64,000 bases of DNA from UBA4285 sp050944355 (GTDB taxonomy: Bacteria; Bacillota; Clostridia; Lachnospirales; Lachnospiraceae). Numbering within the stretch: the stretch's first letter is position 1; every line of letters begins with the position of its first letter. The stretch covers positions 3,789-67,788 of the forward strand of contig JBMNQX010000010.1 of NCBI GenBank assembly GCA_050944355.1. The letters run 5' to 3'. This document shows, one piece after another, positions 6,644 to 14,913 of this stretch. A program made the translations under genes and the position numbers. The notes beneath the pieces were generated by a model. It made no database searches. It was given only the letters and a program-made list of their open reading frames with translations, and was not told where the DNA came from.

Positions 6644-9019
6644 TCAGGCGAGTGCCTCGATGGTTCTGCGCAGGCAGGTCCTGACTTCATCGATCTTGTA
6701 ATCATTTTCGCCGATTCCCTGTGCGCCCTTTATTGCTATTTCAGCGGCTTTCTCCGCCACTTCCGCGCTCGGTTTCTTTCCGATCAGGTACTTTTCGACC
6801 TCAGCAAGTCTGAACGGCACCGGCGCCGCTGCTCCGAGAACAAAGCGTGCGTCTTCGATCACACCGGCATTCATCTTTACACCCCACGCGAGAGAAATGA
6901 TCGCGAAGTCGATGCTCGGGCGGAGACGCAGCTTGTAATATCCCGTCTTCCAGCCTTCCATCGCAGGAATCTTCACCTCGCGGATCAGTTCGCCGCGCTC
7001 GAGGTTTGCGTATGCCTTCAGATTCGTGCAGAAAAACTCTTCTGCCGGAATCTCTCTTCCGTGTGTCGTCTCAATCTGCGCCCCGGTCATGACCATCACC
7101 GGCGACAGGTCGGATGCGTTGACGCTGTAGCATCCGCAGTTCATGCATCGCCCTGCTTCTTTTCTCATCGACTCCGGAGCGAATGAAGAGGAGTCTTCGT
7201 CGGTCAGTGTCCGCTGCCCGAGCGGTCTCTCCGGGAGCTTGTTCATCTCGCGCACGCGGGAGTATTCCGGATCAAAGTGCAGGAACCCTTCCTGTACCGG
7301 AAGCGGATCATCCTTGATTCCGAAATCCGCGTTGATGTTCGTCGCCGCGACGCGTCCGGCGCGCACGGCTCTGATCGCGATATTCGGTCCGGTTACGACA
7401 TCGCCGCCGGCGTAGATTTTCGGATTCTTTGTCTTTAGTGTCTCGAGATCGGCATCAATCAGGCCTCTCTTCGATTTCAGCTGTGCGCCGAATTTTTCGC
7501 CCAGGAAGCTGATGTCAACTCTCTGGCCGGTCGCAAGAATGATGTAATCGGAGGCGAATTCCGTCATCTCGTTATAATCGTACTGCGGATTGAATCTTCC
7601 GTTCGCGTCGCGCACCGCGGTGCACTTCATCGACTCGAGTCCGCGCACTTTGCCGTTCTCGTCAGTCAGCACCCTGGAAAGGCCCCATCCGTTGTGGATC
7701 TCAAGGCCTTCCTCGCGGGCACGCGCGACCTCTTCCTTTGAGGCAGGCATTTCATTCTCCTGCTCGAGGCAGACGAGACGCACTTTCTTCGCGCCCAGAC
7801 GAATGGCCGTGAGCGCGACGTCCATCGCGACGTTTCCGCCGCCACAGACCAGAACCTCTTCACCGATCGTCTTCTGAAGATATTTGTTGACGTCGACGAG
7901 GAAGTTGAGGCCGAATTCCGTGAGGTTCTCGCCGTCGATTCCGAGAATCGGCTGTTTCCACGCTCCGGTGCCGAAATACATTGCGTCGTACTGTTCATCG
8001 AGATCCTGAACCGTTATGTCCTTGCCAATCTCGACGCCCATCCGAAACTCCACGCCCATTCCTTTCAGAGCATTGCTGTAGCCCTCGACAAGATATCTCG
8101 GGAGTCTGTAGTGCGGAATGCCGTACATCAGTACACCGCCGGGCTTTTCCATGCGGTCGTAAACGACAACCTTGTTGCCCGCTTTGCGCAGATAGTATGC
8201 CGCCGCGAGGCCGCCGGGGCCGGCGCCGATCACCGCGGTCTTTTTACCGTTCTCTTTTTCCGGCGCCTTATAATACTGGTCGGCGTGCTCCAGGATGTAA
8301 TCGCCCAGAGAGCGCTCGAGACCGTGAATGTTGACGCTGTCGCCGTGCTCGCACTGATTGCACTTGCCCTGACACGGATGCGGGCAGATCCGGGACGTGA
8401 GCATCGGCATCGGGTTGTAGCGCATAATGATCTTCGCCGCGCCGTCGAAATCGCCGGCGCGCAGCCTGCTCAGATATCCCGGGACATCGGTCCCCGCCGG
8501 GCACTCTGCCGTGCAGGGGCTCGCATGTACTTTCATGCCGCCGAAAATTGAATGATAGCGATTGTTTCCGTAAATCGCGTAGCACTGCTTGCCGCCCTTG
8601 CGCATGCAGTCCAGAACACCGCCGGTCTGGTCCGGAACACGGTAAAACCAGCAGCGGACATCCTGACAAAGGTTTCCGCCTACCGTTCCTCTGTTGCGGA
8701 TCAGCGGGCTGGCGATGCTGTGAGCGGCCTCTTTCACGGCTGCGAGACTGCCGTCAAATTCGGGTGCCTTCTCCATATCGCAGAGTTTTGTCAGAGCGCC
8801 GACGCGCACAGCCTTGTCGTCTTTTTTGATATAATTGTCGCCGGAAACATCGTGCAGCGACACGATCGTCTTCGGATACTGCTCAAGAAGTTCTGTCTTA
8901 AGAACTCCCAGTATGTCCGTTCCGCCGGCGACGACGGCGGTCTCTCCTTCTTCCGCCTGTGATATAATCCGATCCGCTTCTTCGAACGAATCAGGAGTTT
9001 CATATTGAAAATGTTTCAT
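6644..9019 (-). CDS. Molybdenum-hydroxylase FAD subunit with an inserted GltD-like NAD(P)H oxidoreductase module
   Basis: 791 residues, far above the roughly 290-330 usual for this subunit. Residues 1-162 are the first half of a CoxM/HcrB FAD protein: AGGTDILG, GNLCQDVRC, then Cys138 and Cys146 in the spacing of the extra [4Fe-4S] loop of 4-hydroxybenzoyl-CoA reductase and PaoB. From about 163 a GltD-like module follows: Cys169/173 and Cys212/216/220/223 (N-terminal Fe-S domain), FAD site VIGAGPGGLAAAYYL (263-277), NAD(P)H site VCGGGNVAMDVAL (391-403), second FAD motif YAGGD (536-540). At Cys630 the FAD-subunit sequence resumes (CYSVNASDLSPVM) and runs to the CoxM C-terminal domain. It should feed electrons from NAD(P)H, through flavin and Fe-S, to the Mo site. 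Its ATG overlaps the Mo-subunit stop by one base. Confidence 0.9.
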   Translation of the reverse strand: MKHFQYETPDSFEEADRIISQAEEGETAVVAGGTDILGVLKTELLEQYPKTIVSLHDVSGDNYIKKDDKAVRVGALTKLCDMEKAPEFDGSLAAVKEAAHSIASPLIRNRGTVGGNLCQDVRCWFYRVPDQTGGVLDCMRKGGKQCYAIYGNNRYHSIFGGMKVHASPCTAECPAGTDVPGYLSRLRAGDFDGAAKIIMRYNPMPMLTSRICPHPCQGKCNQCEHGDSVNIHGLERSLGDYILEHADQYYKAPEKENGKKTAVIGAGPGGLAAAYYLRKAGNKVVVYDRMEKPGGVLMYGIPHYRLPRYLVEGYSNALKGMGVEFRMGVEIGKDITVQDLDEQYDAMYFGTGAWKQPILGIDGENLTEFGLNFLVDVNKYLQKTIGEEVLVCGGGNVAMDVALTAIRLGAKKVRLVCLEQENEMPASKEEVARAREEGLEIHNGWGLSRVLTDENGKVRGLESMKCTAVRDANGRFNPQYDYNEMTEFASDYIILATGQRVDISFLGEKFGAQLKSKRGLIDADLETLKTKNPKIYAGGDVVTGPNIAIRAVRAGRVAATNINADFGIKDDPLPVQEGFLHFDPEYSRVREMNKLPERPLGQRTLTDEDSSSFAPESMRKEAGRCMNCGCYSVNASDLSPVMVMTGAQIETTHGREIPAEEFFCTNLKAYANLERGELIREVKIPAMEGWKTGYYKLRLRPSIDFAIISLAWGVKMNAGVIEDARFVLGAAAPVPFRLAEVEKYLIGKKPSAEVAEKAAEIAIKGAQGIGENDYKIDEVRTCLRRTIEALA

Positions 9020-11385
9020 CAGTTCCGGCCCTCCTTGCTCTTGATCGCCTTCAGAATGACATCCGGTGTAGCCGGATAGGTGTTGACTTCAACCCCGATT
9101 GCATTGGAGATCGCCATCAGAACCGCAGACGCTCCGGCCGCACCGGAAATCTCGCCTATGCCGATTGCCTTGAACATGAAGGAATCCGGGTGGCTCTCCA
9201 GAATGACCGAACCGTGCTTCGGCATTGCGTTGAATGTTCTTGTCTTGTATTCGATCTGTCCGGAAGTCAGCATCTTGCCTGTACCGTTGACGTCATAGAT
9301 GCACTCTTCCATCGTCGCGGTATCCATGGACGCCGAACCGATGCCGCCCTGCAGCTGCATGCGGACCATGCGGTTGTCGATGATCTGTCCGATATCCGTT
9401 CCCTGTACGACTCTCTCCACTTCAACTTCTCCGGTGTCGAGGTCGACGGCCACTTCACAGAGGAACATGCAGCAGCTCGGCATATCGAACTGTTCAATGT
9501 GCTGTCCATAACCGACGATGTTGAGATCCTTCGGCCCGAGTTTCTTGATCGGGATGCTCTTCTCCGGCCGGTCTCTCATGTACACCTGGAAATCTTTCGT
9601 CTCGAGCTGTTCCGGCGAGCAGTTAAAATGAAGCGCGCCCATCTCAAGCACTTTCCGCTTCGCGTCCATGGCCGCCTTGGATACCGCCTTGCCGACGGTG
9701 ATCGTTCCTCTGGACCCGCAGAGACCGAAGTTTACGACATTGTTGAGTGAGTCAGGCTCCGTCACATAGACGCGCTCGATCGGAACGTTCATGACCTCAG
9801 CGGCAAATTTCGCCGCGGCGGCTCTCTGCCCCATGCCGGATTCCGTGACATCGGTCTGAACGATCAAAGTGCCGTAACGGCCCTTTACGTCCGACTGTAT
9901 TCTTACCAGGCACTGAGTGTTATCTTCCGCGACATCGGCGTTGCCGATGACGCCGGCGCCGACGCCGTATGCCTTGCGTCCCACAATCTTGGTTGGCTTG
10001 AGCCAGCCCTTCCAGAGATCTTTCCAGCCGAACTTGTCGGCTGCTTTCTGCATCGCCTCCGGATATTTTCCGGAGCCGCGGCTCTGCCAGATCAGACCGT
10101 CTCGCCAGTAATATTTGTCACCGGGTGCGACATAATTTTTCTTGAATGTCTCGATCGGATCCGCATTGGCCAGCATCATGCAGTGTGCCATGACACGCGC
10201 CAGGCAGCTGTTGAGCTCCTGACCGCCGTATCCGCGGACGATTCCGGCCGGGCACTTATTTGTCACGACGACTTTGGAATCGAGGTCCCAGTTCTTGCAT
10301 TTGGCCATGACGAGCTGTGCCTCGCCGAGTCCGACGCCTACCTGTCCCTGAACCGCGTCGCACAGCGCTCCGGTATCCACGTACCAGCAGCCCTGAACCG
10401 CGTTGAAAATTCCGTCCTTCGTCATGCCGATCTTTGCCCGGATCTTCGAACCGAGTCTCTGCTCATGCGCGGCGAACTGCTCGTGCTTCGAGAGAACAAG
10501 CTTTACCGGCCGGCCGGTCTTGATCGCCGCTGCGGCGCAGCAGAGCAAGGTCACGGACATCGTCTGCTTGTTGCCGTACGAACCGCCGACGTTGAACGTC
10601 TTGATTCTCAGATTCGATTTCGGGATACGCGGTGCGTTGAACAGTTTGCAGATGAACGGGGACTGTGAAGATGCCCACACCGTATAATCGACTCCGCCTT
10701 CCCAGCGGACGATGATGCTCGGCGTCTCCGGAGCGTTCGGGGCACACATCTTGTTGAATTCGACAAGCGTCTCACCTACGTACTCGCAGTCCTTGAATCC
10801 CTGCTCGACATCGCCTTTTTCTACCCGCCACCACGGACCTTCCGGCTGGAAGTGCGGCACGCCGGGATCGACTTCGTTCGTTCCGCTCTTGAACTTCCCC
10901 GGGAACAGAACCGGGGCGTCCGGTTTCAGCGCATCAAATGCGTCAAATACGGCGGGCAGTACCTCATATTCAACTTTGATTTTGTGCATGGCCTCTCTGG
11001 CGATATCAACGGTGTCCGCAGCCACGATCGCGACCGGATCGCCGTTGAAGTATACTTCATCCGCCATCAGGTCCTTGTGCGGCGGCCAGCCGAGAGTCCA
11101 GCCTTTCGGCATGTCTTTGTACGTGATTACCGCATGCACGCCCGGATATGCCTCTGCCTCTGATTTGTCGATGCTTTTGATCTTTGCGTGCGCATAGGGG
11201 CTGCGCAGCACCTGAGCATAGATCATGCGCGGCACCGTGAAATCGTCAAGGAAAATGGCCCTTCCGGTGACGATGTCACGGGCATCGGCCCTGACACGAT
11301 ATTTTCCGATGTGCCGATACGGCTGCTTTTTGCCTTCAACAATCGGCGCATCCCAGTTAAATTTTCCTCTTTCAACCTCTGTCAT
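9019..11385 (-). CDS. Molybdopterin-binding catalytic subunit, xanthine dehydrogenase family (HcrA/XdhA-like)
   Basis: 788 residues. Domain a/b hammerhead at about 25-130 (GRAIFLDDFTVPRMIYAQVLRSPYAHAKI), then the Mo-cofactor domains: NVGGSYGNKQ, IVRGYGGQELN, TESGMGQRAAAAKFAAE, GLCGSRGTITVGKA and the catalytic glutamate in GIGEISGAAGASA (E745). The loop before RGYGG lacks the active-site Cys of aerobic CO dehydrogenase, so it is not CoxL. Clustering with CoA enzymes and an HcrB-like FAD subunit suggests a CoA-thioester substrate, as in 4-hydroxybenzoyl-CoA reductase, but purine or aldehyde substrates cannot be excluded. The start ATG overlaps the [2Fe-2S] subunit stop by 4 bases, implying coupled synthesis. 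Confidence 0.9.
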   Translation of the reverse strand: MTEVERGKFNWDAPIVEGKKQPYRHIGKYRVRADARDIVTGRAIFLDDFTVPRMIYAQVLRSPYAHAKIKSIDKSEAEAYPGVHAVITYKDMPKGWTLGWPPHKDLMADEVYFNGDPVAIVAADTVDIAREAMHKIKVEYEVLPAVFDAFDALKPDAPVLFPGKFKSGTNEVDPGVPHFQPEGPWWRVEKGDVEQGFKDCEYVGETLVEFNKMCAPNAPETPSIIVRWEGGVDYTVWASSQSPFICKLFNAPRIPKSNLRIKTFNVGGSYGNKQTMSVTLLCCAAAAIKTGRPVKLVLSKHEQFAAHEQRLGSKIRAKIGMTKDGIFNAVQGCWYVDTGALCDAVQGQVGVGLGEAQLVMAKCKNWDLDSKVVVTNKCPAGIVRGYGGQELNSCLARVMAHCMMLANADPIETFKKNYVAPGDKYYWRDGLIWQSRGSGKYPEAMQKAADKFGWKDLWKGWLKPTKIVGRKAYGVGAGVIGNADVAEDNTQCLVRIQSDVKGRYGTLIVQTDVTESGMGQRAAAAKFAAEVMNVPIERVYVTEPDSLNNVVNFGLCGSRGTITVGKAVSKAAMDAKRKVLEMGALHFNCSPEQLETKDFQVYMRDRPEKSIPIKKLGPKDLNIVGYGQHIEQFDMPSCCMFLCEVAVDLDTGEVEVERVVQGTDIGQIIDNRMVRMQLQGGIGSASMDTATMEECIYDVNGTGKMLTSGQIEYKTRTFNAMPKHGSVILESHPDSFMFKAIGIGEISGAAGASAVLMAISNAIGVEVNTYPATPDVILKAIKSKEGRN

Positions 11386-11918
11386 TGCTCTTCCTCCGCC
11401 TCATTCACGACTTCATACTGATCCGATTCCACTCCGGCCAGCTTATCCAGTGCTTCCAGCACGGTGTAATGGCTGATGCAGCGGCAGTAGTTTCCGGACA
11501 ATGCTTCTCTGATTTCATCCCCGGTCGGATGTGGATTCTGCATAAACAATGCCTTCGCGCTCATGATAATTCCGGGTGTGCAGTAGCCGCACTGGAATGA
11601 GTAGCAGCTGATGAATTTCTTCTGGATCGGATCCAGTTCGTGAGTGACCGGATCTTCCAGCCCTTCAATCGTGGTGATATTGCTGCCGTCACATTCCGCC
11701 GTCAGAACCATGCAGCTCGGAACCGCTTTTCCGTCCATGATCACGGTACAGCAGCCGCAGGCTCCTTCATCACAGGATAATTTCGTTCCTGTCAGTTCCA
11801 GACGTCTGCGGAGAGTCTCCACCAGCGTCTCGGAAGGAGGAATCATGCCGTATTTTTCTCCGATCAAAAATTCATACGGCTGATTGTTTATGGTCATACT
11901 GACACTTGTCTTCTTCAT
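11382..11918 (-). CDS. Molybdenum-hydroxylase [2Fe-2S] small subunit (HcrC/XdhC-like ferredoxin)
   Basis: 178 residues from ATG 11918, chosen because GAGGAGG lies 7 bases upstream. Plant-type [2Fe-2S] site: Cys49, 54, 57, 69 (CDEGACGCCTV). Second, all-helical [2Fe-2S] site: Cys110, 113 (QCGYCTPGIIMSA) and Cys145, 147 (NYCRC). Both centres have full ligand sets. The subunit carries electrons between the Mo site and the FAD subunit. An extra segment at about 70-90 and an acidic tail (EVVNEAEEEQ) make it slightly longer than typical. First gene of the operon. Confidence 0.93.
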   Translation of the reverse strand: MKKTSVSMTINNQPYEFLIGEKYGMIPPSETLVETLRRRLELTGTKLSCDEGACGCCTVIMDGKAVPSCMVLTAECDGSNITTIEGLEDPVTHELDPIQKKFISCYSFQCGYCTPGIIMSAKALFMQNPHPTGDEIREALSGNYCRCISHYTVLEALDKLAGVESDQYEVVNEAEEEQ

Positions 11919-12048
11919 CAATAGCCTCCTCGAGTGTATTTTCCCGTCACCGCCGCGCAGCCCGGTCATCAATCAGATGGGATCATCGGCTCAGTTTTCT
12001 CCTTTCGGGAAATATCCGGGCGCGCGGTCGGTCGATTGACCTAATTTC

Positions 12049-12077
12049 AATATAGATAATTATTTGTCAGGTTTCAA
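12049..12077 (-). promoter_or_regulatory. Promoter of the molybdenum-hydroxylase operon
   Basis: On the minus strand TTGAAA (12072-12077), a 17-base spacer, then TATATT (12049-12054). The first gene starts about 125 bases downstream, leaving a GC-rich leader. A small dyad GGTC-aatc-GACC lies just downstream of the -10 (about 12030-12043) and could be an operator for the adjacent TetR protein; that part is a guess. Confidence 0.6.
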
Positions 12078-12168
12078 CGCGAGGGGGTTATTTTCGTCAT
12101 TATTTCGGAGCGTTTACTCATTCATGGGTAGACGCTATCACGCACTGACTCTCATTTTTCGCCACATC

Positions 12169-12217
12169 AAAAATGGGCTGCTGCATCCAGTGCCAAAAAA
12201 CACTCATGCAACAGCCC
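12169..12217 (-). terminator. Intrinsic terminator of the tetR gene, member of a repeated hairpin family
   Basis: Minus strand GGGCTGTTGCAT ... ATGCAGCAGCCC (12-bp stem, one G-T pair, about 19-base loop) followed by ATTTTT. The GGGCTGTTGC / GCAACAGCCC core recurs at 20455 and 29298. Confidence 0.7.
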
Positions 12218-12235
12218 TTGAATCATCCCGTTATT

Positions 12236-12928
12236 TTATTTCTGCTGCTTCTGCTCTTCCACCGCGGTGCGTATGCCTGCAATGAAATAATCGTGCATGC
12301 ATTTCTCAACGGCACCCGTATCGGAAAGACTGATCTTCAGTTCTTTCTCCATTCTGTTGATCAGGAGCGGCTTTTCCATGAAACTCATGATGGCAGACAT
12401 GACAGCTCTCGCGATCACCGCTGCCCGGAACATTTCCTGTCCGCCCATCAGTCTGTTGATCAGCTGCGCGAGGACCTTTTCGTTCTCATCGACAGCGACA
12501 CCCGATATTATGCCCTGGCTGTCCGGCGGGAATCCGTTCTCATGCTCTACCAGACCGATATTTACCATACTTTTCTTCGGATTGAATGTCATGTGCATGG
12601 TCTGGCTGATGACATAATCGATATGTTTCCACGTCTCCTCATCCGTTCCGCCGGGCTGTTCCAGATATTTTTTGCTGTCAGCCGTCAGTTTCGAATAGAT
12701 TCTCTGCAATCTCCGGGCGGCATCCATAACCGCCTCATGAACCAGATTGTCTTTGGTCTCGAAATGAAAACTGATCGCAGACAGTGTCACATCCGCCAGT
12801 TTTGCGATGCGGCGGGTTGACGCGACTTCATAGCCGTATGTTGCCAACAGATACTGTGTCGCTTTGATCAGCTTTACCTTTGTCGTGTCATTTTCCCTGA
12901 TGCCTGCAGCTTTTCTCTCATCTTTCAT
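12236..12928 (-). CDS. TetR/AcrR-family regulator
   Basis: 230 residues. The N-terminal domain is canonical TetR: LIKATQYLLATYGYEVASTRRIAKLADVTLSAISFHFETKDNLV, with the helix-turn-helix at about 38-57. The C-terminal half is a helical effector domain. It lies directly upstream of the Mo-hydroxylase operon on the same strand, separated by a terminator and the operon promoter, and has its own promoter. The likely job is sensing the operon's substrate or a CoA ester and repressing the operon and perhaps itself. That link is inferred from position only. Confidence 0.85.
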   Translation of the reverse strand: MKDERKAAGIRENDTTKVKLIKATQYLLATYGYEVASTRRIAKLADVTLSAISFHFETKDNLVHEAVMDAARRLQRIYSKLTADSKKYLEQPGGTDEETWKHIDYVISQTMHMTFNPKKSMVNIGLVEHENGFPPDSQGIISGVAVDENEKVLAQLINRLMGGQEMFRAAVIARAVMSAIMSFMEKPLLINRMEKELKISLSDTGAVEKCMHDYFIAGIRTAVEEQKQQK

Positions 12929-12960
12929 AATCTATCCCCGTCTGTCCGAACATTAAAATC

Positions 12961-12989
12961 AGTATACCCCAGGAAACAGACAGGGACAA
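12961..12989 (-). promoter_or_regulatory. Promoter of the tetR gene
   Basis: Minus strand TTGTCC (12984-12989), 17-base spacer, TATACT (12961-12966), 32 bases before the tetR start. GTCTGT in the spacer and ACAGAC downstream of the -10 form a widely spaced inverted repeat that could be an autoregulatory operator. Confidence 0.6.
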
Positions 12990-13053
12990 GTTCAGTGCCG
13001 GATCGAAAGTGCACACCGGGCTTCCTCAGACCTTATAAATCCGTCTGCGCATA

Positions 13054-14517
13054 TCACACGAGATAACCGAGCGCGTACCACAGCGGAACACTGCAGAGAC
13101 ATCCCACGAGATTGATGATCATGTAGGCGATCGACGCCTTCTGCAGTTCCTTGAACGTCACATATTTACCGCCCGCGATCTGCAGCGTTGCCATGGCAAA
13201 TGGATTCATATAAGGAAGCGTCCAGACCATGGAACTCATGAACTCGACGAAAATGATGACGTACAGATTGATTCCCGCCGCTTTCATCAGGCCGCCAAAA
13301 ATCGCCATCACCACGATCAGCGCCGTGTTCTGCTCAATGATCAGGAAACGCAGCAGATAGGTGAACACGCAGACAACAAGGACGAACAGGAATTTGTTGA
13401 ATACGACCGGAGACAGTATGGGTGAAAGCACACCGGCAATGAAATCGCTCCATCCCAGAGACCCCATGTAGTTGGCCATTCCGAGGAGGCAGCCGATGAA
13501 AATCACCAGCGACCACGGAACCTTGCTGTTGATATCGGAAGGCTTCAGAAGCCCCGTCGCGCACATGATGCAGACCGCGACCCAGCCGATCATACCGGTA
13601 TCGAGATGGTGGATCGACGTCGTCGACCAGAGAACCAGCGAGACTATCAGGATGGCAGCCGCAATTTTTTCGTCCCGGCTCATCGGTCCCATCTCTTTCA
13701 GTCTTTCTTTGTAAAAATCAGACGAGAACTCGACTTTCTCCTCCGGCTTGCAGATGATGGCGCTGAATATAAAAGTTCCGATCAGCAGTACGATGAACCA
13801 CACGGAAGCGGCCACAAACCAGCTCCCGAAAGTGAACTCCGCGCCGTCCGCGCCCAGCGACTCCGCATAAGACGTGATAAATCCGCAGATGACGGAAGCG
13901 TAAACCGATCCGGTCAGAAATGCGTTGCCGCCGATGTACGCCGGAAAATAGCAGGCGGAAAAAAGGCCGAGCGCCGGCTTGCTCCGCGGTTTGATCTTCA
14001 TTTCCTCCGTGGACGACGTGGCAAATGGAATCAGAATATTTACCTTGGCGTTGACGGAAGGAATCAGGGGACTCAGAACGGTACCCGTAGTCATCATGGC
14101 TGCCACAGCCCCTTTATATGTCGGAGGGAACTTGGACAGAATCACAATCGCGATCCGGTTCAGCAGTCCGCTCTTGCTGATTCCGGCTGACAGGGCAAAA
14201 ACCATGATGATCAGCCAGATCGTCGAGCCCGCAAACGCGCCGAACAAGCCCTGAATTGTGAATACGGGATCCGTATAGAGACCGATGTTGCGATAAACCG
14301 CATCCGTTAGGATCAGCAGCGCCGAGGCGGCCATGACAACTACCCAGTCAGGCAGCGCTGACGTCAGAAGAAGAAGGACGACCGAAAGAAAGACCCCCGC
14401 ATAGACATAGCTTGCGGGAGTCAGACCGTTATTCGCATCCGCCCCCACGTTCAAGGAAATTGCATAAAATACAATCAGTAGTATCAGAGATCCAATCAGA
14501 CCTATTTTCTTTTTCAT
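13054..14517 (-). CDS. DASS/SLC13-family carboxylate transporter
   Basis: 487 residues with about 11-13 hydrophobic segments. The motif SPLIPSVNAKVNILIPFA (about 150-167) corresponds to the first SNT-type substrate/Na+ loop of the divalent anion:Na+ symporters (CitT, YbhI, SLC13), and the repeat-symmetric C-terminal segment IEQNTALIVVMAI matches the second. Such proteins import or exchange di- and tricarboxylates or other organic anions across the cytoplasmic membrane. Lying just upstream of the tetR gene and the Mo-hydroxylase operon in the same direction, it is a good candidate to bring in the operon's acid substrate or exchange it for product. The ribosome site is weak. Confidence 0.85.
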   Translation of the reverse strand: MKKKIGLIGSLILLIVFYAISLNVGADANNGLTPASYVYAGVFLSVVLLLLTSALPDWVVVMAASALLILTDAVYRNIGLYTDPVFTIQGLFGAFAGSTIWLIIMVFALSAGISKSGLLNRIAIVILSKFPPTYKGAVAAMMTTGTVLSPLIPSVNAKVNILIPFATSSTEEMKIKPRSKPALGLFSACYFPAYIGGNAFLTGSVYASVICGFITSYAESLGADGAEFTFGSWFVAASVWFIVLLIGTFIFSAIICKPEEKVEFSSDFYKERLKEMGPMSRDEKIAAAILIVSLVLWSTTSIHHLDTGMIGWVAVCIMCATGLLKPSDINSKVPWSLVIFIGCLLGMANYMGSLGWSDFIAGVLSPILSPVVFNKFLFVLVVCVFTYLLRFLIIEQNTALIVVMAIFGGLMKAAGINLYVIIFVEFMSSMVWTLPYMNPFAMATLQIAGGKYVTFKELQKASIAYMIINLVGCLCSVPLWYALGYLV

Positions 14518-14622
14518 AGCCTGTCAGATATCTGAGCCGAACAATCCATCTGAGTGCAGTATATCATACCGAAAAGAAGCGGACAACCGGAAAAAGGGGA
14601 AACAGACTGCCGGAAACGTTGC

Positions 14623-14913
14623 TTATTTTACCGGCCGGAGTTCAATGTGCAGTTCCATTCCGAGTCCTTTGGCAATCCGCACCAGAAATTTCAGTGTCGG
14701 ATTATAACTGCCTCCCTCAAGACGACTGATATTACTTTGGCAGATTCCGGTTTTCTCTGCCAGTTCTGCCTGCGTCATTCCCTGCTCATCGCGTGCTTTG
14801 ATAATCTGAGAAATCACCTCATACTGTGGGCGCAGATCTTCATATTCTTTCGCCGTTTCCGGGTCAGACAGCAAATCTTTTCTTGCATCCTCCCATGTTC
14901 GTAATTCAGCCAT
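14623..14913 (-). CDS. HigA-type XRE-family antitoxin
   Basis: 96 residues from ATG 14913 (AGGAGG 10 bases upstream; a TTG at 14919 is also possible). The C-terminal half is a Cro/CI helix-turn-helix: MTQAELAEKTGICQSNISRLEGGSYNPTLKFLVRIAKGLG. The N-terminal half (WEDARKDLLSDPETAKEYEDLRPQYEVISQIIKARDEQG) is the usual extension of HigA partners of Gp49-type toxins. It overlaps the toxin gene by 8 bases in the toxin-first order typical of higBA. It should neutralise the toxin and repress the promoter upstream. Confidence 0.88.
   Translation of the reverse strand: MAELRTWEDARKDLLSDPETAKEYEDLRPQYEVISQIIKARDEQGMTQAELAEKTGICQSNISRLEGGSYNPTLKFLVRIAKGLGMELHIELRPVK

Noticed and set aside
9019..11385. 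Aerobic CO dehydrogenase large subunit
   Set aside because: The active-site Cys loop is missing and the FAD subunit has a cluster loop not found in CoxM.
11919..12042. Possible Moco riboswitch in the operon leader
   Set aside because: The leader is GC-rich with small hairpins, but I could not fit the Moco consensus.
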